The notes: generated by a model not told the origin, from the sequence alone. Numbered from the stretch's first letter, positions 22,096 through 32,495 are shown. The stretch is DNA of 64,000 nt from an uncultured Flavobacteriaceae bacterium (GCA_943842245.1 CALTAJ010000002.1:1-64000); one strand, 5' to 3'. Numbers and translations are program-made.

Positions 22096-23472
22096 TTAAT
22101 TAGAACGACCTCTTCCAGCACTTCCAGAGGAACTAGAACTCCTTCCCGAGGATGAGGAACGACTTCCCGCAGAATTATATGATCGAGTAGAAGGTCTATT
22201 ATTACTGTAGGAATTATTTGATCGGTTATAACTATTATTTCTTTGAATACGGTAATTGTTACTGGCACTTTTTGTTTCATTTTTGGTAGATCGTTGAACA
22301 ACTCGAGAAGCGGATCTTGGGTTTCTAGAATTTCTTGGAGAAACAATTGCTTCGGACCTAGTTGTTTGTCTAGTTCTTAAGGAAGATCTTTCGGGACTAC
22401 GTTCCACAAAACGATATTGATTTTGAATACTTTTTGAACCCCTTGATAATCCTTGAGGTGATCTAGTAAGATTTGTATTTAATTGATTTTGTCTTAAACC
22501 TTTATTTGGAGAATTAAAAGATTCCCCAGGTCTTAGATTCCTTCTTGAATTGTTTATTTTATTTATGTTATCTGTTAACCGATTTCTATCATATCCAACA
22601 ACTAAATTTCTACCCGGTGAACTAACACCTCTTCCTAAATTTATTCGATTAAGAGTATTTTGGACATTACGTGTTCTTGAATTAGTATTTTGGTTTTTTT
22701 CTTTATTTCTTTCTTTAGGACTATTGTAAGTTTTTTCTCCTCGACCAGATTTTATTCTAGCTACAGTAGAACGATAGTCTCGTTTATTTCTTTGGTTAAA
22801 ATTATTTCCATAATAGTCATCAAAACGATTCCATCTATTTGCCCAGTTATTTCTGAATCCATTTCTAAAACCAAAACCATAAGGATTGTAAAACCCTCCA
22901 TAATAGCTAAACGGTGAGTAAAAAGAATTAAAACCACCCCACATACCAGCAAATCCACTGGAAATATTCCAATATGGCAGGTTTAAAAATGGACTATAAA
23001 ACCCTCCATATCCAAATCGGTATGGATTAGTATAATAATTATTCCAAAATGGCGAATAGCCAAAACCAAACCCAGCTAGTCCCCATGAATAATTCGGAAA
23101 AGCATTAACTAAAATAACTTCTGTTTGGGAAGATTCTCCTCCCCAAGGAATCTGTGAATTATTATTATCAAAAACAATTTCATCCTCGTATTCACTAGAA
23201 CTATTGTAAGAATTTACATCAGTAAAATATATATCTTCTTCGGTTGTTTCTACATATCCATTATTGGAAGCTTCTTTGAAATACTGTTCGTAATAATTAT
23301 TTTTTGAAATAGTATTAGGTTTTTCTGAAATTAATTTTGATTCAGAAAAATAAATACCATCTGAATTAAAGTATGATGATCCTTTGAAACTACCACAACT
23401 AACAATTAAAGCTATTAAAGAAAGTCCAAAAAATAAATCTTTAATTTGAGCGTAAAATGGTTTCTTTTTCAT
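22096..23472 (-). CDS. Arg/Ser/Asn-rich surface lipoprotein (vitellogenin-like low-complexity type)
   Basis: A 458-residue protein starting at the ATG of MKKKPFYAQ (23472); the frame stays open upstream but would overlap proS. The lipobox is LIVSCGS. The middle is rich in Gly, Tyr, Phe, Trp and Asn (about residues 120-230: WGGFNSFYSPFSYYGG), and the last 200 residues are highly basic and Ser/Asn/Arg-rich, ending SSSSGSAGRGRSN. No enzymatic domain is visible. Similar genes beside an OmpP1-type porin and proS are known in flavobacteria and sometimes carry a vitellogenin label based on composition only. A structural or adhesive surface role is a guess. Confidence 0.7.
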   Translation of the reverse strand: MKKKPFYAQIKDLFFGLSLIALIVSCGSFKGSSYFNSDGIYFSESKLISEKPNTISKNNYYEQYFKEASNNGYVETTEEDIYFTDVNSYNSSSEYEDEIVFDNNNSQIPWGGESSQTEVILVNAFPNYSWGLAGFGFGYSPFWNNYYTNPYRFGYGGFYSPFLNLPYWNISSGFAGMWGGFNSFYSPFSYYGGFYNPYGFGFRNGFRNNWANRWNRFDDYYGNNFNQRNKRDYRSTVARIKSGRGEKTYNSPKERNKEKNQNTNSRTRNVQNTLNRINLGRGVSSPGRNLVVGYDRNRLTDNINKINNSRRNLRPGESFNSPNKGLRQNQLNTNLTRSPQGLSRGSKSIQNQYRFVERSPERSSLRTRQTTRSEAIVSPRNSRNPRSASRVVQRSTKNETKSASNNYRIQRNNSYNRSNNSYSNNRPSTRSYNSAGSRSSSSGRSSSSSGSAGRGRSN

Positions 23473-23563
23473 AGGAATCGTTTTAGAAATGTGAGACAAA
23501 AGGTTTAGATTTGTATCAATCATTATTATAATTAAATATAGGCAAATTCTGTGCCAAACTTTT

Positions 23564-25042
23564 ATGTCCAATAAATTAACTCCTCGGGAAACAGATTATT
23601 CCAAATGGTATAATGAAATTGTAGTTCAAGCTGATCTTGCTGAGAATTCAGCAATACGAGGCTGTATGATTATTAAACCCTATGGATATGCTATATGGGA
23701 AAAAATGCAAGCTGAACTTGATAAAATGTTTAAGGCTACTGGACATGAAAATGCTTACTTTCCGCTATTTGTTCCTAAAAGTTTATTTGAAGCCGAAGAA
23801 AAAAATGCTGAAGGTTTTGCAAAAGAATGTGCAGTTGTTACTCATTATCGTTTAAAAAATGATGAAGATAAACCGGGCAAGCTTAAAGTTGACCCCAAGG
23901 CTAAGTTAGAAGAAGAACTAGTTGTCCGACCTACTAGCGAAGCTGTGATTTGGAATACATATAAATCATGGATTCAATCTTACAGAGATTTACCAATTTT
24001 AATAAACCAATGGGCTAATGTTGTTCGCTGGGAAATGCGTACTCGACTTTTTTTAAGAACATCAGAATTTCTATGGCAAGAAGGTCACACGGCCCATGCC
24101 ACAAAGCAAGAAGCTATTGAGGAAACAAAATTGATGAATCAAGTATATGCTGATTTTGTTGAAAACTTTATGGCGATTCCTGTTATACAAGGAACCAAAA
24201 CTTCAAGTGAGCGATTTGCAGGAGCAGAAGAAACGTATTGTATCGAAGCCTTAATGCAAGATGGGAAAGCCTTACAAGCAGGAACTTCACACTTTTTAGG
24301 TCAGAACTTTGCTAAGGCATTTGATGTGAAATTTACATCAGACAAAGGATCCCTAGATTATGTTTGGGCTACATCATGGGGAGTTTCTACAAGACTTATT
24401 GGTGCATTAATTATGACTCACAGCGATAACAAAGGATTAGTTCTACCTCCAAACCTTGCTCCATATCAAGTGGTTATTGTTCCAATTTATAAAGGTGCAG
24501 AGCAGCAAAAACAAATCGCTCAAGTAGCTTTAAAGATTAAATTGCTTTTAGAAGAAAAAAATATCCGTGTTAAATTTGATAATCGTGATAAATTTAAACC
24601 AGGATTTAAGTTTAATGAATATGAGCTTAAGGGAGTTCCTATTCGAATTGCAATTGGTCCAAATGATTTAAAAAAAGGTAGTGTTGAAATTGCTAGAAGG
24701 GACAATTTATCAAAAACTGTTATTAGTCAAGAAGAAGTTGTAAATTATATTGATCTTCATCTCAAAGAAATACAACTAGCTTTATTTGATAAGGCAAAAA
24801 GTTTTCGCGAACAAAAAATAACTACAGTAGATAATTTTGAAGATTTCAAAAAAATATTAGATAAAAAAGGTGGATTCATCTCTGCACATTGGGATGGGAC
24901 TGAGCTTACTGAACAGGCAATTAAAAAAGAAACAAAAGCAACAATTCGTTGTATCCCATTAGATTTCAAGGAAGAATCAGGCAAATGTGTTTATTCTGGG
25001 AAAGATTCCAATAGACGTGTACTATTCGCTAGAGCATATTGA
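23564..25042 (+). CDS. proS: prolyl-tRNA synthetase (archaeal/eukaryotic type)
   Basis: A 492-residue class II synthetase. Motif 2 region [14 protein letters not shown], the RPTSEA segment and the C-terminal zinc-binding-like domain ending in RVLFARAY are typical of the shorter ProS type 3, which lacks the editing insertion of the E. coli enzyme. This type is usual in Bacteroidota. It diverges from the lipoprotein gene; the shared intergenic region is only 91 bases. Confidence 0.95.
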   Translation: MSNKLTPRETDYSKWYNEIVVQADLAENSAIRGCMIIKPYGYAIWEKMQAELDKMFKATGHENAYFPLFVPKSLFEAEEKNAEGFAKECAVVTHYRLKNDEDKPGKLKVDPKAKLEEELVVRPTSEAVIWNTYKSWIQSYRDLPILINQWANVVRWEMRTRLFLRTSEFLWQEGHTAHATKQEAIEETKLMNQVYADFVENFMAIPVIQGTKTSSERFAGAEETYCIEALMQDGKALQAGTSHFLGQNFAKAFDVKFTSDKGSLDYVWATSWGVSTRLIGALIMTHSDNKGLVLPPNLAPYQVVIVPIYKGAEQQKQIAQVALKIKLLLEEKNIRVKFDNRDKFKPGFKFNEYELKGVPIRIAIGPNDLKKGSVEIARRDNLSKTVISQEEVVNYIDLHLKEIQLALFDKAKSFREQKITTVDNFEDFKKILDKKGGFISAHWDGTELTEQAIKKETKATIRCIPLDFKEESGKCVYSGKDSNRRVLFARAY

Positions 25043-25094
25043 TTTAATTTATTTTAGTTAATAATCATTCCTTTTTTTGATTTTAAAATGGATT

Positions 25095-25122
25095 AAACCT
25101 TTTTTTTAAGAGGTTTTTTTTT
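25095..25122 (+). terminator. terminator of proS
   Basis: AAACCT and AGGTTT can pair around a T-rich loop and are followed by eight or more T residues. It lies 50 bases after the proS stop. Confidence 0.6.
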
Positions 25123-25167
25123 AAAAAAAACTACGTAAAAGTCAATATGTTATTGTTTTTAAATGTA

Positions 25168-25199
25168 TTTGCTTAATAATAATATTCCGTGTACATTTG
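25168..25199 (+). promoter_or_regulatory. strong Bacteroidota promoter of the tRNA-Glu/rpsT unit
   Basis: TTTG at 25168-25171, 20 bases, then TACATTTG at 25192-25199: an almost ideal -33/-7 pair. The mature tRNA begins 14 bases after the -7 box. Confidence 0.8.
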
Positions 25200-25212
25200 C
25201 GCACTAAAATAT

Positions 25213-25284
25213 GGCCCGTTCGTCTATCGGTTAGGACGCCAGGTTTTCATCCTGGAAAGAGGGGTTCGACTCCCCTACGGGCTA
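25213..25284 (+). tRNA. tRNA-Glu (anticodon TTC)
   Basis: A 72-nt cloverleaf: acceptor GGCCCGT/ACGGGCT (first pair G-U), anticodon loop TTTTCAT between CAGG and CCTG, T-arm with GGTTCGACTCC. The anticodon TTC reads Glu. CCA is not encoded. rpsT follows 17 bases later and is likely transcribed from the same promoter. Confidence 0.97.
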
Positions 25285-25301
25285 CAAAATAAATTTTAAT
25301 T

Positions 25302-25553
25302 ATGGCAAATCATAAATCAGCATTAAAACGCATTCGTTCAAACAATAAGAAACGACTTTTGAACCGTTTCCAACATAAAACAACTCGGAATGCTATTAAA
25401 AAATTGCGTGAGCTTACTAAGAAGAAAGAAGCAAATAAGATGTTTCCTTCTGTCATTTCTCTAATTGATAAGTTATCAAAGAAAAATATAATTCACGCTA
25501 ACAAAGCATCTAACTTAAAATCTAAACTTGCTAAGCATGTCGCTTCACTCTAA
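25302..25553 (+). CDS. rpsT: ribosomal protein S20
   Basis: An 83-residue, very basic all-helical protein starting MANHKSALKRIRSNNKKR, the S20 signature. It is a primary 16S rRNA binder of the small subunit. It sits behind tRNA-Glu and in front of the convergent rho. Confidence 0.97.
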   Translation: MANHKSALKRIRSNNKKRLLNRFQHKTTRNAIKKLRELTKKKEANKMFPSVISLIDKLSKKNIIHANKASNLKSKLAKHVASL

Positions 25554-25565
25554 ACTTGATTTAAT

Positions 25566-27164
25566 TTAAGAATTCATTGAAATTAAAAATTCTTCATTGC
25601 TTTGAGTTCTAGTAAAGCGATCATTAATAAATTCCATTGCCTCAACAGGATTCATATCAGCTAAATACTTTCTCATAATCCACATCCGTTTAATAGTATT
25701 CTCATCAAGTAATAAATCATCGCGCCGTGTACTTGAAGACACTAAATCGATTGCTGGAAATATTCTTCTATTAGCAATTCTTCTATCTAGTTGAAGCTCC
25801 ATGTTACCAGTTCCTTTAAATTCTTCAAAAATAACTTCATCCATTTTTGAACCTGTTTCTGTTAAGGCTGTTGCAATTATAGATAGTGAACCTCCATTTT
25901 CAATATTTCTAGCCGCACCAAAAAATCGTTTTGGCTTATGAAGAGCATTAGCATCAACACCTCCACTAAGGATTTTTCCAGAAGCAGGTTGAACAGTATT
26001 ATATGCCCTTGCTAGACGTGTAATAGAGTCTAAAAGTATAACAACATCATGTCCACACTCAACAAGCCTTTTGGCTTTTTCCAAAACAATGTTAGCAATC
26101 TTAACATGACGTTCTGCAGGTTCGTCAAATGTAGATGCAACGACTTCACCATCAACATTTCTTTGCATATCAGTAACCTCCTCTGGTCTCTCGTCAATTA
26201 ATAAAATTAATTGATAAACTTCCGGATGATTCGCTGATATTGCGTTTGCGATATCTTTAAGAAGCATTGTTTTTCCAGTTTTTGGTTGAGAAACAATCAT
26301 ACCCCTTTGTCCCTTACCTATAGGACAGAATAAATCCATTATTCTGGAAGAAATCGTACTTTGTTTGTCTGCCAAGTTAAATTTTTCTTGAGGAAAAAGG
26401 GGGGTAAGATGTTGAAATGAAACACGATCCCTAACTACTTTAGGATCCAAACCATTGATCTTATCTACTTTAATTAATGGAAAGTATTTTTCACCTTCTT
26501 TAGGGGGGCGTACAGAGCCTAGTACAGTATCACCAGTTTTTAATCCGAAAAGACGGATTTGAGATTGAGAAACATAAACGTCATCAGGCGAAGAAAGATA
26601 ATTGTAGTCTGAAGAACGTAAAAATCCATAACCTTCAGTCATCATGTCTAGAACACCTTCTGTTTGGACTATACCATCAAACTCAAAGTCAGGTTGTCGG
26701 TAACGACTTCTATTATCTTTGTTATGGTTATGATCACCACGATTACCATTTTTAATACTATTTTTTTGATTAGGATTATTGTTATGATTCCCAGTTTTCT
26801 TAAATTTATTATTGCTGTGAGCTTCTTTTTTATGAGGGTTTCTGTTTTCTAATTTGTTATCAGGGTTATTGTTAGGCCTTGATTTTTGTGCTATATGATT
26901 TTGTTGAGAAGTCTTTTTTTGATTTTCAGGCTTATGACCTTCATGCTTTGTATCTTCAGATTTTTGATTTACTGATTTATTATTTTGCTTTGTTTGGATA
27001 GTTTTAGAATTTGTTTCTTCATCAGGTTTTGAAGCAATGAAATCTACAATTTGATAGACCAAATCTAATTTTTTTAATCCTGCAATACGTTTGATACCAA
27101 TTTTTTTGGCGATTTCTTGTAATTCAGAAAGTTTCTTTGTTTTAAGAGTAGCTAATTCGTACAT
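25566..27164 (-). CDS. rho: transcription termination factor Rho
   Basis: A 532-residue RNA-dependent ATPase. It has an N-terminal Rho_N SAP-like domain (residues 1-45: [18 protein letters not shown]), then about 110 residues of Asn/Gln/Lys/His-rich disordered sequence, the RNA-binding cold-shock domain ([21 protein letters not shown] region), and the ATPase core with [10 protein letters not shown] (Walker A), [25 protein letters not shown] and the Q/R-loop region. The long low-complexity insertion is typical of Bacteroidota Rho. It is convergent with rpsT, 12 bases apart. Confidence 0.97.
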   Translation of the reverse strand: MYELATLKTKKLSELQEIAKKIGIKRIAGLKKLDLVYQIVDFIASKPDEETNSKTIQTKQNNKSVNQKSEDTKHEGHKPENQKKTSQQNHIAQKSRPNNNPDNKLENRNPHKKEAHSNNKFKKTGNHNNNPNQKNSIKNGNRGDHNHNKDNRSRYRQPDFEFDGIVQTEGVLDMMTEGYGFLRSSDYNYLSSPDDVYVSQSQIRLFGLKTGDTVLGSVRPPKEGEKYFPLIKVDKINGLDPKVVRDRVSFQHLTPLFPQEKFNLADKQSTISSRIMDLFCPIGKGQRGMIVSQPKTGKTMLLKDIANAISANHPEVYQLILLIDERPEEVTDMQRNVDGEVVASTFDEPAERHVKIANIVLEKAKRLVECGHDVVILLDSITRLARAYNTVQPASGKILSGGVDANALHKPKRFFGAARNIENGGSLSIIATALTETGSKMDEVIFEEFKGTGNMELQLDRRIANRRIFPAIDLVSSSTRRDDLLLDENTIKRMWIMRKYLADMNPVEAMEFINDRFTRTQSNEEFLISMNS

Positions 27165-27295
27165 TAATTATTGTGGTTTAGGCTTTATAGACGTCATTAA
27201 CGCTATAATGTTTTTTATTGAAGAATGACAATATTACAAATTTTATTTAAAACATCCACTTTTAAAAAAAAGTTAATTTTGTTAAAAAACTATTT

Positions 27296-27685
27296 ATGAT
27301 TCAGCGTATTCAATCCTTATATCTTCTTTTGGTTATTTTACTCTCTTTTATTGTTTTATATGTTTCTCTTAATTCTCCTTTAGGTATTGAATTAAATTCA
27401 TTTTTTAAAGACCTTTATGGTTTTTACTGTATTCCGATTTTAGGATTTATATCTCTTTTTATTTATAGGAGAAGAAAAATTCAGTCAATCATTTGTTTAA
27501 TTTTAATTTTACTTAATTTAATTGTACTTCAGATCTATATTTCAAAAATATTTGAAGGAGATTTAAATACCATTATTTTCATAATTCTTGTAAGTTCTTT
27601 TGTAGAATGTATATTGCTTCTATTAGCTCGAAGGGCAATTAATAAAGATGAAAAATTAGTTAGTTCCATTGATCGTATTCGCTAA
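27296..27685 (+). CDS. DUF4293 membrane protein
   Basis: A 129-residue protein with four predicted TM helices and the family's N-terminal MIQRIQSLYLLL and C-terminal LLLARRAINKDEKLV. The family is restricted to Bacteroidota and usually sits next to rho, as here. Function unknown. Its last 30 bases overlap the end of the convergent phosphoesterase gene. Confidence 0.85.
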   Translation: MIQRIQSLYLLLVILLSFIVLYVSLNSPLGIELNSFFKDLYGFYCIPILGFISLFIYRRRKIQSIICLILILLNLIVLQIYISKIFEGDLNTIIFIILVSSFVECILLLLARRAINKDEKLVSSIDRIR

Positions 27686-28183
27686 CCGACCTCTAGCACC
27701 TAACTCAATAGCCTCAAGATTTTGAATTTTACCATTATCTATTTCAAAACGAAGCATTGTCCTTATTTTATGAAAACCGGATATACCTGCTGCACCAGGA
27801 TTGATATGTAAATGATTATTTTTTTTGTCCTGCATCACTTTTAAAATATGAGAATGACCACAAATTAATAATTTAGGTCTATATTTTATGATCAAGTCTC
27901 TAGTCTTTGAATTATACCTACCTGGATAACCAGCAATATGAATCATTAACACAGAAATACCTTCACAATCAAAAAATAGAACCTCAGGCAATTGCAATCT
28001 AACTTGATGTCCATCTATATTTCCATAAACAGCCCTTAGGGGTTTCAATTTAGATAGATTATCTAATATCCTTGAGCTCCCTATGTCTCCTGCGTGCCAG
28101 ACTTGATCAGACTTTGCGATATAACTGATTATTTTTTTATCTAAGCGGTCGTGAGTATCAGAAAGCAATAAGATTTTCTTCAT
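27656..28183 (-). CDS. YfcE/MJ0936-type metallophosphoesterase
   Basis: A 175-residue calcineurin-like phosphoesterase. Metal-binding motifs in order: LSDTHD (D-x-H), HAGDIGS, YGNIDGH, MIHIAGYPG, and GHSHI. Members of this family hydrolyse phosphodiesters with Mn; the physiological substrate is unknown. It is convergent with, and overlaps by 30 bases, the DUF4293 gene. Confidence 0.9.
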   Translation of the reverse strand: MKKILLLSDTHDRLDKKIISYIAKSDQVWHAGDIGSSRILDNLSKLKPLRAVYGNIDGHQVRLQLPEVLFFDCEGISVLMIHIAGYPGRYNSKTRDLIIKYRPKLLICGHSHILKVMQDKKNNHLHINPGAAGISGFHKIRTMLRFEIDNGKIQNLEAIELGARGRLANTINGTN

Positions 28184-28383
28184 TGGTAGAATTAAATTTA
28201 TTAATGTTAGCTATCTATAAAATTTTATTTGAATTTAATTATTTCAACTTTTAGATTCATTTTTAAAAATTAGATTCACCAGAATTTAGTTTAGAATAAC
28301 TAACAAAAAACTTTTTTAATTTAGAAATAATTTTCAGATTGTGTCGATAAATTTTTCAAAGTATATTTACAAAGAATAAATAA

Positions 28384-29136
28384 GTGAAAGTGCGTTATTT
28401 TTTAGAATTCTCTTATGCAGGTACTAATTATCATGGTTGGCAAAGCCAACCCAATGCAATTTCTGTTCAAGAAGTAATGGAAAATGCCTTGGGCATACTC
28501 TTAAAATCAAAAATTACTTTGATTGCTGCAGGAAGAACTGATACAGGTGTTCATGCTCGACAGATGTATGCGCACTTTGACTCAAGTTTAAATGCAGAGT
28601 CGCAAAATCAAATAGTTTATAAGCTTAATCAATTTTTACCATCCGACATTGTTATTCATTCTATTAGACAAGTAAAATCTGATACCCATGCACGTTTTGA
28701 TGCGCTTTCAAGAACCTATGAATATCATATATCTAAAGGGAAGGTAGCTTTTGAGAATAATCTGCATTATCAAATTAATCAAAATTTAGACTTTAAGCAA
28801 ATGAATGATGCTGCTCAAATTCTTCTAGAATACGATGATTTTGAATGTTTTTCTAAATCTAAGACAGATGTTAAAACTTTTCTTTGTGACATCACTTATG
28901 CTAAGTGGACTAATTCTAAAAAGGGTTATACATTTACAATTACAGCAAATCGTTTTTTGCGCAATATGGTTAGAGCTATTGTTGGAACTTTAATTGAAAT
29001 TGGTTTAAATAAAAAAAAGATAGAAGAATTGCATCAAATTATTTCATTTAAAAAACGTTCTGCTGCTGGTTATTCAGTTCCTGCGCAAGGATTGTTTTTA
29101 ACTAAAATAGAATATCCAAATAGCATCTATTTATAG
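28384..29136 (+). CDS. truA: tRNA pseudouridine(38-40) synthase
   Basis: A 250-residue enzyme modifying U38-40 in the anticodon arm. The N-terminal EFSYAGTNYHGWQSQP and the catalytic-Asp motif AAGRTDTGVHARQ are clear, as is RNFLRNMVRA-like NRFLRNMVRAIVG. The start is a GTG (28384). The ABC exporter follows 2 bases after the stop, so the two are probably co-translated. Confidence 0.95.
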   Translation: MKVRYFLEFSYAGTNYHGWQSQPNAISVQEVMENALGILLKSKITLIAAGRTDTGVHARQMYAHFDSSLNAESQNQIVYKLNQFLPSDIVIHSIRQVKSDTHARFDALSRTYEYHISKGKVAFENNLHYQINQNLDFKQMNDAAQILLEYDDFECFSKSKTDVKTFLCDITYAKWTNSKKGYTFTITANRFLRNMVRAIVGTLIEIGLNKKKIEELHQIISFKKRSAAGYSVPAQGLFLTKIEYPNSIYL

Positions 29137-29138
29137 TT

Positions 29139-30905
29139 ATGGCAAAAGTAAGTGGTAAAATTTTTGATTTAGTACTTTTTGCTAAACTTTCGACTTATAT
29201 AAAACCCTTTAAGTCCACTTACTATTTTGTAATGATTTCAGCAATTTTGCTATCTTCATTTTCTACAGTAACCCCCTATTTATTAAAGGTTACTGTGGAT
29301 GATTATATTCGACCTAAGGACTACCAAGGAATGATTTTCTTAGTTATTTTGATGTTCTTAAGTTTGTTGCTTGAGGTTGTATTCCAATTTCTTTTTGTTT
29401 TTTATGCTAATTTGTTAGGACAAAAAGTAATTAAAGATTTAAGGGTTAAACTTTTTAATAAGATTCTTCACTTTAAAATGGCTTATTTTGATAAGACTGC
29501 TGTTGGGCGTTTGGTAACTCGTTCTGTAAATGATATTGAAACTATTGCAAGTATTTTTTCGCAAGGTTTATTTATGATCATAGCAGATTTATTAAAAATG
29601 GTCTTAGTTGCTGGAGTAATGCTTTACGTAGATTGGAGTTTATCTGTAATTGTTTTTTTAGTTTTGCCTATTATTTTGTACGCAACAAGACTTTTTCAAA
29701 TGTCAATGAAAAAAGCTTTTGAAGAAGTTCGCGTGCAAGTAGCTAATTTAAATTCGTTCGTACAAGAGCGAATTAGTGGAATTAAAATAGTTCAATTATT
29801 TAGTCGTGAAAAAATTGAGTATGATAATTTTGTTTCGATTAATAAAAAACACAAAAAAGCCTGGCTAAAAACAGTATGGTTTAATTCTATTTTTTTTCCT
29901 GTTGCTGAAATTTCCTCTTCAATTACAATTGGGCTTTTGGTATGGTATGGAGGATTAAATGTGATCTCAGGTGGAGATGTTTCACTTGGAACTATTTTTC
30001 TTTTTATTCAAATGTCTCAGATGTTATTTAGACCTTTGAGACAAATTGCAGATAAATTTAATTCTTTACAAATGGGAATGGTAGCAGCTGAGCGAATATT
30101 TGAAATTTTAGAAACACATAGTAATATAGAAGATAAGGGAACTCTGAAGCCATCTCAAATTAATGGTAATATATGTCTGAAAAAGTTAGGATTTTCATAC
30201 AATCAAGGGGAGAGAATAATAAATGATATATCACTTGAAATTAAATCTGGTGAGACAATTGCCTTAGTTGGTGCTACGGGAGCTGGAAAATCTACTATAA
30301 TAAATTTAATGTCACGTTTTTATGAATTTGATTCAGGCAATATTACTATAGATGGGATTTCCATTCGTAAATATGATTTAAAATCTTTACGTAATAAGGT
30401 TTCTGTTGTTCTTCAAGATGTATTCCTATTTGCAGACAGTCTATTTAATAATATTACACTTTTTGACTCTCAAATTTCAAAAGATAAAGTAATTGAAGCA
30501 GCAAAAAACATAGGAGTTCACGATTTTATAGAATCATTACCTAATGGTTATGACTACAATGTTAAAGAAAGAGGAGTAATGCTTTCTACTGGTCAACGAC
30601 AGTTAATTGCATTTCTAAGAGCTTATATTTCAGAACCTTCAATTCTTGTCCTTGATGAAGCTACATCTTCAGTTGATAGTTATTCAGAAGAGATAATACA
30701 AAGGGCAATTGATACTTTGACTAAAGGTAAGACATCTATTATTATTGCTCATCGTTTAGCAACCGTTAAAAATGCAGACCGAATAGTAGTTATGCATAAA
30801 GGCGATATTGTAGAACAAGGCACTCACGATGAGTTATTAAAATTTAAAGATGGTTATTATGCTAAGCTTTATAATGTGCAGTTTGCAGAAGAGCTTACCG
30901 TTTAA
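29139..30905 (+). CDS. ABC exporter, fused permease-ATPase (MsbA-like)
   Basis: A 588-residue half-transporter. Residues about 1-330 form a six-TM ABC type-1 domain; the C-terminal ATPase has Walker A GATGAGKST, signature LSTGQRQLI, Walker B LVLDEATSSVD and switch His in IIIAHR. Such proteins act as homodimers that flip lipids or export drugs or peptides. MsbA-type lipid export is plausible, but the substrate cannot be read from the sequence. Confidence 0.9.
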   Translation: MAKVSGKIFDLVLFAKLSTYIKPFKSTYYFVMISAILLSSFSTVTPYLLKVTVDDYIRPKDYQGMIFLVILMFLSLLLEVVFQFLFVFYANLLGQKVIKDLRVKLFNKILHFKMAYFDKTAVGRLVTRSVNDIETIASIFSQGLFMIIADLLKMVLVAGVMLYVDWSLSVIVFLVLPIILYATRLFQMSMKKAFEEVRVQVANLNSFVQERISGIKIVQLFSREKIEYDNFVSINKKHKKAWLKTVWFNSIFFPVAEISSSITIGLLVWYGGLNVISGGDVSLGTIFLFIQMSQMLFRPLRQIADKFNSLQMGMVAAERIFEILETHSNIEDKGTLKPSQINGNICLKKLGFSYNQGERIINDISLEIKSGETIALVGATGAGKSTIINLMSRFYEFDSGNITIDGISIRKYDLKSLRNKVSVVLQDVFLFADSLFNNITLFDSQISKDKVIEAAKNIGVHDFIESLPNGYDYNVKERGVMLSTGQRQLIAFLRAYISEPSILVLDEATSSVDSYSEEIIQRAIDTLTKGKTSIIIAHRLATVKNADRIVVMHKGDIVEQGTHDELLKFKDGYYAKLYNVQFAEELTV

Positions 30906-31694
30906 TTAATTACTCAAATCTTGAGTAATTGATTTTTTTAATGCTTCAAGACTATCAATACTATAAAAGCTTCCATTTTTAAAATAAACTATTTTTCCAG
31001 TTTGTTCAGATATCACTAATACTAACGCATCTGTTTTCTCAGTAATACCCAATGCTGCTCGGTGACGTAAGCCATAACGCGAAGGAATATTTGATTTATC
31101 ACTCACAGGTAAAATAACACGAGTAGCTATTATGATATTATTTTTAATGACAATAGCCCCATCATGTAAAGGACTGTTTTTGAAAAATATACTTTCCAGA
31201 ACTTGGGGTGTCAATTGTATCTTAGAATAATTACTTTCATTTAAAGTAAAATCAAGAGAATTATTTTTTTGCAATACAATTATAGCTCCCATTTTAGTTT
31301 TGGCCATTTCGTCACAAGAATTTATTAAGATTTTTAAATTTAAATTTGACTCTTCTTGAGTTTGGCTTAAAAACCTAAAATAGCGAACCACATTTCGCTT
31401 ATTTGTAAAGTTTGTTGATCCCAAAAGGAGAAGAAACTTTCTTATTTCTTGTTGAAAAACTACGATTAGGGCAAAGAATCCAACACTTATAAACTTTCCT
31501 AGCAAATTACTTAATACATCCATATTGAGTAAAGCAGTCAATTTCCAAATTAAATAAATTATAACGATTCCAATAAATATATTTATAGCTACAGTACCCC
31601 GAACTAACCTATAAAGATAAAAAAGGAGTAAAGCAACAAGTATTATGTCAATAACATCTATAAAAGAAAAGTTAATAAAATCTGTAATATTCAA
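30906..31694 (-). CDS. cdaA: diadenylate cyclase, CdaA family
   Basis: A 262-residue membrane enzyme that makes cyclic di-AMP. Three N-terminal TM helices (within residues 1-85) precede the DAC domain with its catalytic DGA in LHDGAIVI and RHR in RHRAALGI. In other bacteria c-di-AMP controls potassium and turgor. It lies downstream of folP on the minus strand with a 30-base gap, an arrangement common in Bacteroidota. Its last codons form a hairpin (see the terminator entry). Confidence 0.95.
   Translation of the reverse strand: MNITDFINFSFIDVIDIILVALLLFYLYRLVRGTVAINIFIGIVIIYLIWKLTALLNMDVLSNLLGKFISVGFFALIVVFQQEIRKFLLLLGSTNFTNKRNVVRYFRFLSQTQEESNLNLKILINSCDEMAKTKMGAIIVLQKNNSLDFTLNESNYSKIQLTPQVLESIFFKNSPLHDGAIVIKNNIIIATRVILPVSDKSNIPSRYGLRHRAALGITEKTDALVLVISEQTGKIVYFKNGSFYSIDSLEALKKSITQDLSN
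30908..30939 (+). terminator. terminator of the truA-ABC unit, inside the 3' end of cdaA
   Basis: AATTACTCAA and TTGAGTAATT form a perfect 10-bp stem with a 3-nt loop, followed by GA and seven T residues. It starts 3 bases after the exporter stop and is made of the final codons of the convergent cdaA. Confidence 0.8.
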
Positions 31695-31724
31695 GTAAAC
31701 GTCGTTTGTGTAAATTTATAAAAA

Positions 31725-32495
31725 CTATTGAAGCTCTAACCATAAGTCGATGCATTCTTTCGCTTCTTTAACATCGTGAACTCTTAAGATTTTTGCTCCA
31801 CGATCTAATCCCCAAGCATTAAGAGCTGTTGTTCCATTTAAAGAATGATCAGGTCCAATTCCCAGGGTTTTATAAACCATAGATTTTCTAGAAATACCAA
31901 TAAGTATTGGGCATTTAAGATTTTCAAAGTAACTTAAATTTTGTAGTAAAGTAAAGTTGTTTTTTTTACTTTTTCCAAATCCAAATCCGGGATCGATGAT
32001 TATGTCGTTTATACCGGCTGAAGAAGCCTTTTTTATTTGCTTACTAAAAAAGTAAGTAATTTCTTGAACTGTATTTTGATAATAAATATCATCCTGCATA
32101 TTTTTTGGTATTCCCTTCATATGCATAATTACATAAGGTACTTTGTGCAACCCTACTACAGAAAGAATATTTGGATCTATAAGACCTCCTGATATATCAT
32201 TGATCATACTTATTCCAAGATCCAAACTTTCTTCAGCTACTAAGCTATTGTATGTGTCTAATGAAAAGTGAGTTTTTGGAAATTCTTTTAGTAATACTTT
32301 TAGAAGTGGAATCAAGCGATTTCTTTCTTCTTCTGGGCTAATAAGTAAACTTCCAGGTTTACTACTTGAAACTCCAATGTCAATAAAGTACGCACCTTCA
32401 TCAAGCATTTTCTGAGTATGAGCTATGGCGCTATTTAAATTATTATACTTTCCGCCATCAAAAAAAGAATCTTTTGTAAGATTTAAAATCCCCAT
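31725..32495 (-). CDS. folP: dihydropteroate synthase
   Basis: An enzyme of folate synthesis joining p-aminobenzoate to hydroxymethyl-dihydropterin diphosphate. Motifs are MGILNLTKDSF, DIGVSSSKPG, NDISGG, DPGFGFGK and the C-terminal RVHDV. The first ATG (32495) is inside the conserved core, so a protein starting there would lack the first strand of the TIM barrel. The same frame stays open upstream and encodes a family-like IRIRGNLIDLATPKIMG. There is no ATG, GTG or TTG before the upstream stop; an ATT at 32553-32555 (20 codons upstream) is the likely start or marks a base error. The gene therefore probably extends to 32555. Confidence 0.9.
   Translation of the reverse strand: MGILNLTKDSFFDGGKYNNLNSAIAHTQKMLDEGAYFIDIGVSSSKPGSLLISPEEERNRLIPLLKVLLKEFPKTHFSLDTYNSLVAEESLDLGISMINDISGGLIDPNILSVVGLHKVPYVIMHMKGIPKNMQDDIYYQNTVQEITYFFSKQIKKASSAGINDIIIDPGFGFGKSKKNNFTLLQNLSYFENLKCPILIGISRKSMVYKTLGIGPDHSLNGTTALNAWGLDRGAKILRVHDVKEAKECIDLWLELQ

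Noticed and set aside
26664-26852. Plus-strand 62-codon frame opposite the Asn-rich part of rho
   Set aside because: Antisense of low-complexity AAT/AAC codons, no independent evidence.
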